Below, piece by piece: positions 46,497-57,200 of a stretch of DNA of 64,000 nt. The translations under genes were made by a program, and so were the position numbers. Positions within the stretch are counted from its first letter, which is position 1; each line of letters opens with the position of its first letter. The notes under the pieces are model-generated. The model was given only the letters and a program-made list of their open reading frames with translations, was not told the origin of the DNA and made no database searches. This stretch comes from Cryptosporidium bovis. Lineage: Eukaryota; Apicomplexa; Conoidasida; Eucoccidiorida; Cryptosporidiidae. The stretch lies in contig VHIT02000033.1 of NCBI GenBank assembly GCA_009768925.2, forward strand, positions 1-64,000, in the 5' to 3' direction.

Positions 46497-48221
46497 ATGT
46501 TATCTGGATTTCAACCAGTTCATTTTACTCGACCTCCACAAGATTCAGTCTCAAATTCAAAATGTGGATTCCACCAATTTAGCTCATACCTAACTAACAA
46601 TTTAAACTACTCAGACAGCTGTAAGAGTAGTAAGTTTCTATTTTCATCAGATGGAAATAATTGCGACGATGGTGTTGATTCTCATAATGATTCATTTAAC
46701 AATGAACGTAGGTCGTTTCACAGTGCCCTTTCAAAAAGAACTGAAACTACAAATACAGAACCCGGTTTTGTTGTCGCGCTCTCGATTTTCTTAGCTCAAA
46801 TTGCTACGTCCAATTCATCATCAGCATGTGACGTAGGTTCTTTAACTCCATTTCATTCTGTCTGTGTTCCTCCTATACCTATAAGAGCGTATTTAGTGAG
46901 AATTGCCCAACATTTTTGTTGCAGTAATGAGTGTTTTGTTCTAGCAATTGTTTACGTTGGGCGAATTATAAAGTTAAATCGGGGCTTTTCACTGACATTA
47001 CTGAATGTACATCGTGTAATTCTTACGGCTATTATGCTAGCAACAAAGTTTTTTGATGATGTATATTTTAGCAACGCGTTTTATGCTAATATTTCCGGTG
47101 TTGGAGCACGCGAACTCAATTCTCTCGAAATTTACTTTCTTAGGTTAATAAAATTCCACCTCTTTGTTACAGAAACCGAATATGAATTACACAAAAATCT
47201 GATTATGGAGTCTGCCACCAATTCATTTATACCACCTTCTCTACCAATGAATATTATGAATATCCAAATGAGCGAGAAATCCAATGAACAATTCCAAATG
47301 GGCGAGTTTAAGTATTTTGATGGTAGGTGTATCTGTCGTAATTCTAGAAACAGTTGTTCCCATGATTTGGGTGCATATTTTTCACGGAACTACATTGAAA
47401 ATCAGGATCTGCGTTCAGAACACATAACTCATTCCTCTAATTTGAGGGAATTTGATTGGAATATACACAAGAGTGGACACAGGAATAATGAAATGGTCTC
47501 GTTTCCTAATTTATCAATAAATTCTAATATTTATGTCTCCAAGTCTTGCACAAGATTTACTACTGATATAGACGTGAATTCAACTGGGAGTTCTCAACAG
47601 GGGAGATCTCTAAGTAATTCCACACTTGGTAAATTAAGTGATCAGAAATCTTTTCTTTACGGAACTGAAAGGTACGAGAATCCAAATACTGATTATGGTG
47701 TGAGAAATAGGTATTCATTTACTGGACATAAGACACTCTTGAACCAGAGACCTTCCTTTGATAACCAGACCGATTGCAGTACAGCATCGCAAAGTGAATT
47801 TGACGAGGTGGAGCAGTTCCCAGGTAGAATTAAGAAACAATTTTCTTCAGGAACAAACCGTTCAGTTTCATTTGGAATAAACAACTCTTCATATAGAGCC
47901 TCAGATAATTCATCAGGAATCGGCCTTCAGCACAACAGTAACTCTCAATCTCAAGCTTATTCACATAAAGAACACTCAAACTCATTCCCCGACAATCGGT
48001 TTCCCTTCAATAAAGGTAGTGCGTCTGATATCCGTACTGTCTGTCAGAACGGCTACGGAAATACTTCAAAATTGCAGTTATTCCCTGCGTCTAGCTCTTC
48101 AAATTCAGTTCAAACATCGGTCTCGGCATTCAATCCCGCAGTAAGTCACTATGGAAAACTAATTATTAATTCCTACAACTTCCGTTGTGCAACAGGGCTT
48201 GATAAAAAATTGTTTGTTTAA
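46497..48221 (+). CDS. Pho80-type (P/U) cyclin
   Basis: 574 residues from ATG at 46497. The cyclin domain spans about residues 85-225: FHSVCVPPIPIRAYLVRIAQ, CCSNECFVLAIVYVGRIIKL, LTLLNVHRVILTAIMLATKF, then FDDVYFSNAFYANISGVGAR and ELNSLEIYFLRLIKFHLFVT. LNVHRLxITxxMLAxKFFDD and NxYYAxVGGIxxxELNxLE are hallmarks of Pho80-like cyclins that pair with Pho85/CDK5-type kinases. A long Ser/Asn-rich tail of about 340 residues follows, with no recognisable domain. It may partner a CDK in phosphate sensing or cell-cycle regulation; the actual CDK is not in the window. Confidence 0.88.
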   Translation: MLSGFQPVHFTRPPQDSVSNSKCGFHQFSSYLTNNLNYSDSCKSSKFLFSSDGNNCDDGVDSHNDSFNNERRSFHSALSKRTETTNTEPGFVVALSIFLAQIATSNSSSACDVGSLTPFHSVCVPPIPIRAYLVRIAQHFCCSNECFVLAIVYVGRIIKLNRGFSLTLLNVHRVILTAIMLATKFFDDVYFSNAFYANISGVGARELNSLEIYFLRLIKFHLFVTETEYELHKNLIMESATNSFIPPSLPMNIMNIQMSEKSNEQFQMGEFKYFDGRCICRNSRNSCSHDLGAYFSRNYIENQDLRSEHITHSSNLREFDWNIHKSGHRNNEMVSFPNLSINSNIYVSKSCTRFTTDIDVNSTGSSQQGRSLSNSTLGKLSDQKSFLYGTERYENPNTDYGVRNRYSFTGHKTLLNQRPSFDNQTDCSTASQSEFDEVEQFPGRIKKQFSSGTNRSVSFGINNSSYRASDNSSGIGLQHNSNSQSQAYSHKEHSNSFPDNRFPFNKGSASDIRTVCQNGYGNTSKLQLFPASSSSNSVQTSVSAFNPAVSHYGKLIINSYNFRCATGLDKKLFV

Positions 48222-48526
48222 TTATTTTTTAATATGTAATGAATTATTATATTGTTCATATTAGGCAAGATTTTTTAGTTAATTCTAATACGAATCCAAC
48301 TACTTAAAGACTCTCAGTTTAATTTAGTGATGCAAACTAACTCCTAGGGAATTTTGACTATTGACTCTTCTGACGACTTTTTCTACATGTCACACTGAAT
48401 TTGCAGAATTCTTTGGACACTTTTCTTAAAGACTCATAATTATGTTTTCTAAACAATCACATACAAGGTACATCAATGTAGGTGAATTGATATTCGGTAT
48501 ACCATCTAAAACTGCAACAACAAAAT
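48222..48526. other. Convergent spacer cyclin / myosin A, nothing seen
   Basis: 305 nt between the 3' ends of two convergent genes. It is AT-rich with no hidden exon, repeat or RNA structure that I can see; it probably holds both 3' ends. Confidence 0.5.
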
Positions 48527-50974
48527 CTAATTTACAGAGACCTCGATATCTAGTACTCTTCTTAATTGAGCTTGGATTCTCGTTAGAGGTTTGAGTTGAT
48601 TCTTTCTAAATTCTTTGCGCAACTTGTATCTCAAATATACGGCTTCTAGTAATTGTACAAGTGGTTCAAATGCAGCGAGCTTCTCGCGTTGAAGTTGTGC
48701 CATTTTTTTAGCTGCATCTTTAGACAAAAATACCATGGTTTTTCCAATTGCCCATGAACTCTTCGGAATATCCGTACTTTGCAGCATTTTTTCTGCAAGT
48801 ATTCTCGGGTCAGTATTCTTGTCATTTGAAATTGCCATATTACAGTATTTAAATTGGAAAATGAACTCGGAGAATGTTCTTCTGTATGAGAAACCAAGAT
48901 TTCTAAGTTGTAAGGCCTCCAAAATAGATAAAGAATGTAGTTGAATCAAGACTTTTGATGCAACCCAATCTAGTGGTTTTTTGGACTCGTTTGGTTTGAC
49001 ACATCTAATGAAGTGTGGCTCAGTTTCATCAATGATAGACATTAAGGTTCCAAGAGAGTTGATAAATTGAGATCCAATCAATTGACCTTTGGCCATTTTG
49101 CCTCTTTCAACAAATACACCTTTGAATAGACTAGAAATTAATTCATTAGAAGATTTTTGAACAACTTCCACAAGTTCTGCCCTTAGAACATCCTTGTTTT
49201 TGAATAAGAAACCAGAAGCACAATATTGAATGTCTCCAATGGTGTGGCTCACAATAAAATTCACGTTGCCACTAATTTTCGCAGGTTTTAAACATGGATT
49301 ATTCTTTAAGTTAGTATATGCTGCAGACAAAAACTTTTCGTCAGTGCCACTTGGAACCAAACATTGATCCTCCATAGCGGAAAGGATTGAATTTTTCTTA
49401 TCACATAAAGCCTCTAGAACCAACTTGTTTGATTTAAACTCCAAGTTTGCAGAAGAAATACCTTCACTGCTGTACAATTTTTGCTCTTTCTCAAAAACTA
49501 TGTCCGTGAAATTTTTCTGTAAATATTCGTTTGTAACGTTAATGAAGAACTGTTCAAGGGAGTTGTTTTTAAATACTTCAAATCCAAAGATATCTAGCAT
49601 TCCACAAAATACATTGAAGCCTTGTGGTGGCTTAATGTTCTCATTCAAACTAGAAATAATGTAGTCGAATAGTTTATCATAAAGGCCCTTTGCTAATGAG
49701 TCTTTTAACATTCTTGTTTCATCCGGTCTAAATCTTCCCTCAATAACATTTTTACCTGCATATGAAATCTTTACAATAATTTCTTTTTCTACTGCTTCTC
49801 CATCCAATTTGCAAAGTTCCATTGCATCATTAAATGATTGTCTACTTGAGTCTGCAATCTTAGAACCTTCAACACCTCCACCGACATCAACAGGCTCTAT
49901 CTCAACATTTCCAAGTAGTAATATTCCTGATACCAGAGACAATATGTCCTCAATCTGCTCGTTTCTAAGACCCATTGTCTTAAAACTTTCCATAACATCC
50001 TTGAAATCCTGGACATCATCGATATTGTCCACATCTAGGCACTGCGGATTGATGAATTTGTATTTATTCAATGGCCTGAGCTTTAATTTTTCCTTTAGTC
50101 CTGGAAAAGATTCTGCTCCTTTCAAAAGTTGGTAAAAAATGTGGTAACTTCTCTCGAGACTATCCTGAGTAATTACACGAGATTTTTCCAACAAAAAGTT
50201 ACGAACAACACCATATTCAATGCCACCAAGTTTTCCCAATTGCAATTGCATAAAACGACCGAATCTTGACGAGTTGTTATTACGTATTGTTTTGGCATTA
50301 CCAAATGCTTCTAGAACTGGATTTGCAGCCATAATTGCATTTTGAATCTTGAGGTCCATTGTACCACTCTTTGATGATGCAAAGAATTTCATAACGTGCT
50401 TAGTTGCTTCAGTTTTACCTGCACCGGACTCACCACAAACCAAAATCGATTGGCATCTAGAAACACTCATAATATTATCAAATGCTCTCTTCGCAATGGA
50501 AAATACGTGAGGAGGTAGTTTAGAAACATCATTCGAATCACGGTAACTCAAAACAGTTTCCTGACCTACAAGTCCAACGTCCTTGAATGGGTTGATTGCA
50601 ACAAGTAACGGATCAGCTGTAGTATAAATCTGGTTTACTAAGTACCTCTGCTTCAAGAAATCTAGGACACAGGGTATTGTTGTAAAAGGGACCAATCCAA
50701 TATCTGGATATGCATTTGGATCGAAGGGTTCATTAGCAATGTAACATGTGTCAGGCTTTGCTTCAAAAACTGTATTGGAATCGACTTCCTTGAGAGAAAG
50801 CATCTCCGCGGTGGATTCACCTTGGACGATGCATTTTGCAAAAAGACTATCTGGATCATTTAAGACTGAAGGTGCAGAATCACACCAAACAATTGAACCC
50901 TTTGCTGTCTTCTTGTCAAATACGAACTTTCCTGAGACCTTACGAGTCAAACCTTTGACATCCTTAGCACTCAT
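48527..50974 (-). CDS. MyoA: Class XIV myosin A (glideosome motor)
   Basis: 815 residues, the small size typical of apicomplexan MyoA (about 820), with no tail domain. MyoA drives gliding and host-cell invasion under the plasma membrane in the glideosome. The N-terminal 75 residues are a short SH3-less segment. The P-loop is GESGAGKT (181-188), switch I is NNNSSRFGRF, and LDIFGFE with the adjoining NSLEQFFINVTNEYLQ marks switch II and the relay helix. The neck (LRKEFRKNQLKPLTRIQAQL) is a degenerate IQ region where a MTIP/MLC1-type light chain binds. The motor is intact. AGCGCGCCTA sits upstream at 51103-51112. Confidence 0.96.
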   Translation of the reverse strand: MSAKDVKGLTRKVSGKFVFDKKTAKGSIVWCDSAPSVLNDPDSLFAKCIVQGESTAEMLSLKEVDSNTVFEAKPDTCYIANEPFDPNAYPDIGLVPFTTIPCVLDFLKQRYLVNQIYTTADPLLVAINPFKDVGLVGQETVLSYRDSNDVSKLPPHVFSIAKRAFDNIMSVSRCQSILVCGESGAGKTEATKHVMKFFASSKSGTMDLKIQNAIMAANPVLEAFGNAKTIRNNNSSRFGRFMQLQLGKLGGIEYGVVRNFLLEKSRVITQDSLERSYHIFYQLLKGAESFPGLKEKLKLRPLNKYKFINPQCLDVDNIDDVQDFKDVMESFKTMGLRNEQIEDILSLVSGILLLGNVEIEPVDVGGGVEGSKIADSSRQSFNDAMELCKLDGEAVEKEIIVKISYAGKNVIEGRFRPDETRMLKDSLAKGLYDKLFDYIISSLNENIKPPQGFNVFCGMLDIFGFEVFKNNSLEQFFINVTNEYLQKNFTDIVFEKEQKLYSSEGISSANLEFKSNKLVLEALCDKKNSILSAMEDQCLVPSGTDEKFLSAAYTNLKNNPCLKPAKISGNVNFIVSHTIGDIQYCASGFLFKNKDVLRAELVEVVQKSSNELISSLFKGVFVERGKMAKGQLIGSQFINSLGTLMSIIDETEPHFIRCVKPNESKKPLDWVASKVLIQLHSLSILEALQLRNLGFSYRRTFSEFIFQFKYCNMAISNDKNTDPRILAEKMLQSTDIPKSSWAIGKTMVFLSKDAAKKMAQLQREKLAAFEPLVQLLEAVYLRYKLRKEFRKNQLKPLTRIQAQLRRVLDIEVSVN

Positions 50975-51102
50975 ATTTTAATAAATTTTTAAAGTGTAAA
51001 TATATACTGACTTTGTGTATTGAGCTTGTGATTTACAGTTACTCGTTTAAATCTGTTCATGCAAACTGCACTCAACTGGTGATTGTGTCTAACAATGATT
51101 TA

Positions 51103-51112
51103 AGCGCGCCTA
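51103..51112. promoter_or_regulatory. AGCGCGCCTA element upstream of myosin A
   Basis: It lies 129 nt before the myosin A ATG in a 291-nt spacer and shares CGCGCCTA with the element upstream of RPB2 (39484-39495). It is probably an E2F-like promoter element. Confidence 0.45.
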
Positions 51113-51265
51113 TCTCATGTCTAGGTATAATTTTTAAAATACATGTAAAAGATAAAGAAAATTAGTATTAATAACAAGTATACTCAAATGCTATAAAAGT
51201 AAAAAATTATCAAATAATGTTTTTAACCTGTAATAATATTTTTATCTAAAAAAATATCTTTTTTT

Positions 51266-54200
51266 TTATGGCTCCACATTTTCAGTTTCGAAAAATGAAA
51301 ATGAAGTTGATGTTTCCATTTTATCTATTCTACTTATTCTATTATGTAAATCCTTGATAATTTCTATTCTCCTTGACTTTGATTCCACAAAGTTTTCAAA
51401 CATTTTACTTTCAGCGGAGTACACACCCTTGCATATTTGAATTAATAATTTTTGATAGTTGATTTTTTCTCCATTTTGCTTTTGATTTGTCCTAATTAAT
51501 TCCAGCAGTGAATTTTTTCTCAGATAGTTAAGGGCGGAGATGCAGATCTTTATTGTTTCTTCAGGGTTTAATTTCTCGATTCCTTCATTTTTTGGGATAA
51601 TGTCAGATTGGGGAATGTCTTCTATTACCATTAAGAAGCCGATATTATATGCAACTTCAATTGCTGTTTTTAGAATTAATTCATAGTTGAAGAAGAAATT
51701 CAATCTCTTAATTCCGGTTTCTCTAACAAAGTCATTAAATGAATATTGAACCATTTGGGTCAGATTTTTAACTGATAATTTTAAAATTACATTTGAGAAT
51801 AAATTAGAAGAAACTCTTAATGAATAATCTTTGGACCATAAACTAACTATCTTATTAATTTCAATCCAACCCAAAATATTGTCTTCCAACGTTACTTTTT
51901 GAGATTCTGCAATTAAATTTTTTAATCTGAGGTTAAATAGTTTTTTATTTTTCATTGAAAAGATATTGTGGTTCAGAGAGATCAACTCAGAAAATGTTGT
52001 ACAGATGGCGTCTCTTATTTGAATTCCATCATTTGTAGTTAGATCTATTACCGTCCCACCGTCTTTTCCACTCCTAGATTTTACGACTTGAATACTATTT
52101 TGTTCCACTTCTTTTTCATCTAACTCTGATATTGAATTAGAATAAGTACCGATCCATGATTTACATTGATCTTTTAAATCATCTAAACTAGTATCTTGTT
52201 CTATTTCCAATTCCATTTTTTTATTGGTCTTTAATCGCAAATATTTGAGTGAATCTGCAAATGCATAGTTGATAACCACATTATTTAGGAAAAACGAATC
52301 AGAAAAGACGAACATCTTTCTCTTTATAAGATCATCCAACATCTCTGCAGGTACGCGTTGTAGGTATTGTACACCCATTGTTCTTTTATCGAAGTATACC
52401 TTTAATTTAACATCAGATTCCAAGGCAGTAACCATAATGACATCCGGAAATCCATAACTATGTGCTGCTGTTTCTATTGATTCATAAACAGTTTGTCGCG
52501 TTCTATATACTTTTTCAGTAGCTAGGTGATTACTATAATCGGAAACAGGATGCTTTTCTATTAATAAAGTCAGTGAATTATACATAAAGTCAAAAATATG
52601 AGGTTTGGAATATAATAAAATAATAGTTTTTCCGTATTTGTTTTCTATTTCTTTACATATTGAATTTATTTGTCCAAGTAAAATTTTTGCTTTGTCAAAC
52701 CATTTAATGCAATGTACAAATATTGTATTCATCCGTGAGATTTCAAGTTCAGTGTTTTCCGCTTTATTCATATTAAAGAGATCGATAGGATTTATATATG
52801 AAATAAATAACCGTCTTATCAATTCGGCATTAAATATTTTATCTGTACTATAAATAGGAGAATGAAATGTGCTTATCCAAGACCATAATTCAATTGCTGG
52901 GGTTTTAGAAATTTCCAATATTTGCGCTTCAGTAAAATTCATTCTAGCATACAAATCACTACTCTCTGCGTGTGTTATAAAGGTATTTAGAACCAATGCA
53001 GGATCCCAAAAATGGAACTTGTAAAGTCCACTACTTTGATTTAGTTTTATATGCTTTGAAGCTGATTTAGAGAACAAACTCCATTCTAATGTAAATAGGC
53101 TGGAACTAGTCGGCCAAATAAGTTTACTTCCCAATTCTGCATCAGCTTGCTTTATACGTCTTATTAATTCCATTAAGAATATCTCACGGATATTCACGTT
53201 AAATAACGGTAGAACTCCTTCCCATAAATCAACAGCTTTTTTGCATTCTTCGTTGAGTGTTTTTGATAAATTTTCGCCTTTAATGACAGAACTGATTAAA
53301 TGAGTAATTGGACCGGTTTTACTCATGTAAATTTTACAAATTTCGGCGAGAGTTTCCACCGGATTTTCACGAGTTTTAAAAACTAAATCAAACAAATTAA
53401 CATTGCTAAACATGGTGGGTAGTATGGTCGGATCTTGCGTAAAAAGAATATCTCTTGATTCTATAGGTAGTAATTTTGCCATCTCTTCAATAATAGAACC
53501 CAAGAAGCTTGTTTCAGTAAAAACCGTACTTCTTGACATAAGAGTCGAAAATTTTGCAAACCAGTCTAAACCATTCGTATAAGTGAGGGATAAATGTTCC
53601 CAGTACATACTATTTTCACTTATTCTAATTGCTTCGTAGGCTTGTTTGATACTATTCCACTTCTTCCCCGATAAAGGCATACTTTTTTGAATAATTGCCT
53701 CAATTTTTTTTTCTAATGGTGATTTGTAATCAATTTGGAGGTTTTGAAGGAATTTACCACTGATTACACCATCATATTCTTTTTTTATGCGACCAATTTC
53801 TCTAAGAGGTATTTCACTTTTTACTTGACCATTAATATAATACATATTTTCTGATGAGTTAACATTGTTGCTTCTGGTAGAAATAATTGGTGTGACTATA
53901 CTTTCAAATTTCACTGCTTTATCCCAGCTTACTGGTAGTGGTGACCTTAATTCAAAGAAAATTCCTGGGTAAACAAATTTATTTGGTTCACTGAATAATG
54001 GTGCATGATAAACTACCATTAATTTTTCGATATCCGTCCTATATACGCTGTCGTGGCCTATCTTTAATTTTATTAATCTCTTTTCTTCTAATAACAGTTC
54101 ATTGAAAAATATCACAATATGCGAATAAGTCAAATTTATATAATGTTCTGCGAATAAACACCTAAAAAGGTGTATTAAATAATATGGTAAGTTATCGTGT

Positions 54201-57200
54201 TCTTCTTCCCAACTATTCAGTTTTCTGTTTATACTGGACTGAGTATCCTCTATTTCATTATAAAAGTAATTTATGACTTTGTAGAAGAAAAACATATCAA
54301 ATATGTTAAACGACCTGTTATAGACGTCCACATTTTTCATTGCAGGAAATTTTCTAGGTTTTAGTCTAACGTTCCACTGTTTAGCAACCTTTGATATCAT
54401 AAGATAGTCATCTTTTAATAACCTTGAACCTTTATGAATATATCTTTGTAGCATTCCTGCCCAATATACTGCTCTATTTATCTGCCAAACTGACAGCCCA
54501 TTACAATTGTATTTAGAGTAGACTTTGGCTTCTGAAATAATTCGAAAATTGTTTTCCTCTGGAATCTCAATTTTTCCTATTGAAGGCCAAATTTGAGGAA
54601 TTAGTTTAACTTTTTCAATGCCACGATCTTCTGTTGTTGCAGACAATGTAAGTTTAGTTCTCCAATATTTTCCCTTAAACCTATTAAACTTTAACATAGG
54701 TGGTGGGGATAAATTTTTTTTCTCCATTTTCAGATCTGAAAATTCATTGTTATCATTAATTTGAAACAGAGGAAAATTGATTTTCGTTGGATTTGGAGTG
54801 AAACTCGATTTTACATTAATTGAATTTGAATAATAATCTTCAATTTGCCTATCGGCTGTTTCTCTAATATTATTATCATTATCCTCGATGTTTATAAGTC
54901 TGGCTTCTTCCATTAAGAATTTCAAATAGACAATAAACGCTGCACGGACTGAAAGAGCAGAATTTGAAATTGACAGCCTAAAGTGTTGAATCCAACTTGA
55001 AAATGAAAGATCTGAACTACTATAGTTTTTATAAGATTCAAATAGATGTGAAACGTTGATCTTCCACATATTATTAATTGCTAGATTTGATAATTTGTTC
55101 GTTACAAATGCCATATGTACACATTTGTTTATTTCTGACTGATGAAGAACGCGACCAACCATTATTTCCGAATAATTTACTGGCCTCTTATATTCAGTTT
55201 TTAGAAGATGTGATATGTAATTGTAGTCTTCTGCAGGCAAATGTAGGTAATCAAAATAATTCAATGGTAAGTTTTTAATATCAATCAGTGATCTGTGAAA
55301 TGGTGTAGTATATCTGTAGCTTGAACTTGTCTTGAATAAGTCTTCGATCACAACAATGTTTCTAATATGAGATTGATCAAAAAAACCATGTTCAGCGATA
55401 ATTTCGGTTGTTGATATATCATTTTCAGTGTTTCTTAAAACTGATTTGAAAAAACTATAGAGCAAAGATTCTGCAACAGGAACAGTAAACCATTCTTTCC
55501 AAGAAAAATTCATTTCAGGATTAGTTTTTGTTATTTCAGAATAATGTTCACTGACCTTTTTCTGTAATACAGAACTCCAACAATTCCTTTCTAATGCATA
55601 ATTTGGACTGGTATTAGTACTTTTTACAAATGACCACCATTTACAAATTGAACTAATTGGAAATTCAAATTGCAATTCTTCAAGGAGTCCCCTTTTTGGG
55701 GAGAGTGTTGGAACACGTGAAATAAACAGTCCTTTTGAAGTAGTCTCAAGGAAAGAACTAAGTGAGACAAGCATTCTAATTTCAGAGTCAGATAGCCCAA
55801 TGCAATCATCAATGTTATAGAATTTAACCGGATCTCTTGTTATCAAAAATGGCTCTATTGACTTTAAGGAAAGTGTTGGGAAATCAGTAATTTTGAATTC
55901 AGGTATAACTTCTGGATGAATTTCATCAATACTGAACGTTATTGATGAAGCAATAGGTCTGTTTTCCATTGTAAAACTCAATTTATAACATTCAAGCAAG
56001 TTTTCATCTTTATACTGGGAAGCATCATATGTTGGAATACCTGGCAAGTCAAATGTTTCTTGTATCCATGTTGTGGCATTTTTTACAAGAATACGAACTA
56101 GTTGTTTGTTACTTACCCATTTTTGTTCTCTAAACGCTCTGAAGAAGCTGTCTCCGAACCCATTTTGGAAAACTTTGTTTTTTACTATTTCTTTAACAAT
56201 ATCACAGATAATAAATGGATCAAATTCACCATGAAAAATAGGTTCAATAAATTTTTTCTGAAATGCCAAGAAATATACTCTAAAAGCAATCATTAAATTC
56301 ACCACCCATAAACCATCGCAACTAGATTCGAGCTCTGGATCTACTAATCCAACTGTAGAATCAACAAATGGATTCAATCTAAGTCTGGAAACAAAGTGAA
56401 CTTGGTCCATTGTAATTATTTTAGGATTTTCCGGAGTTTCAACTAGTGAAGTTATTCTTTTATCAAATAATTTTTTAATATCAGATAGATCCATCGTGTT
56501 TCTATTTATTTTTTTCATTCTCACTTCTCCAACCCTTAACAGGAATGCTGTTTGTGCCCAGATTATAAAGGTCATCATCAAGTATTCACCCATAGATTTT
56601 TGCAACCAGGGTACTTTATCACCAACTATATCTTCGAGTGCATTACCTGCATCTGAGGCAGTGACAGAAGCTTCACCAACAAAATTTTTTGGGAATATAG
56701 TTGAAACCCAATTACACAACTCCACAACTGGAATTTCGAATGCTGTATTGAAATATAATTTTGAAAGAACTGCCTTTAGGACTATAGTTACAGTATTTTG
56801 GAAAGAGATTAATAAATAAACTTGCCATTCATCTAAATACTGACACAAAGAGGAAACTTCCTCGAATGTTAATTTATTTTCTATTATTTCTGTCTCTTCT
56901 GCCTCAAATTTATTGAATGAAGCAATTACGTCCTTACGTAGATAGTATTTTAATTCAAGAAATACATTATTTGGTGGATTGAATTCCGGAAATATGACGT
57001 TTTTTGGTAGATCTATTGCTCTGTTTGAAAATATTTGGGGAGTTGAATATATAAATTCAATTCTTTTTTCTGGAGTAATTTGTGCCGGAAAGTTTACGCT
57101 CTCCATCAATAAACAATATCTCAATACATATTCTGCAACAATATCTCTTGACATAAAGGGAAGTATATTACTCAATACATCTCCAAAAGAGTACTTTACA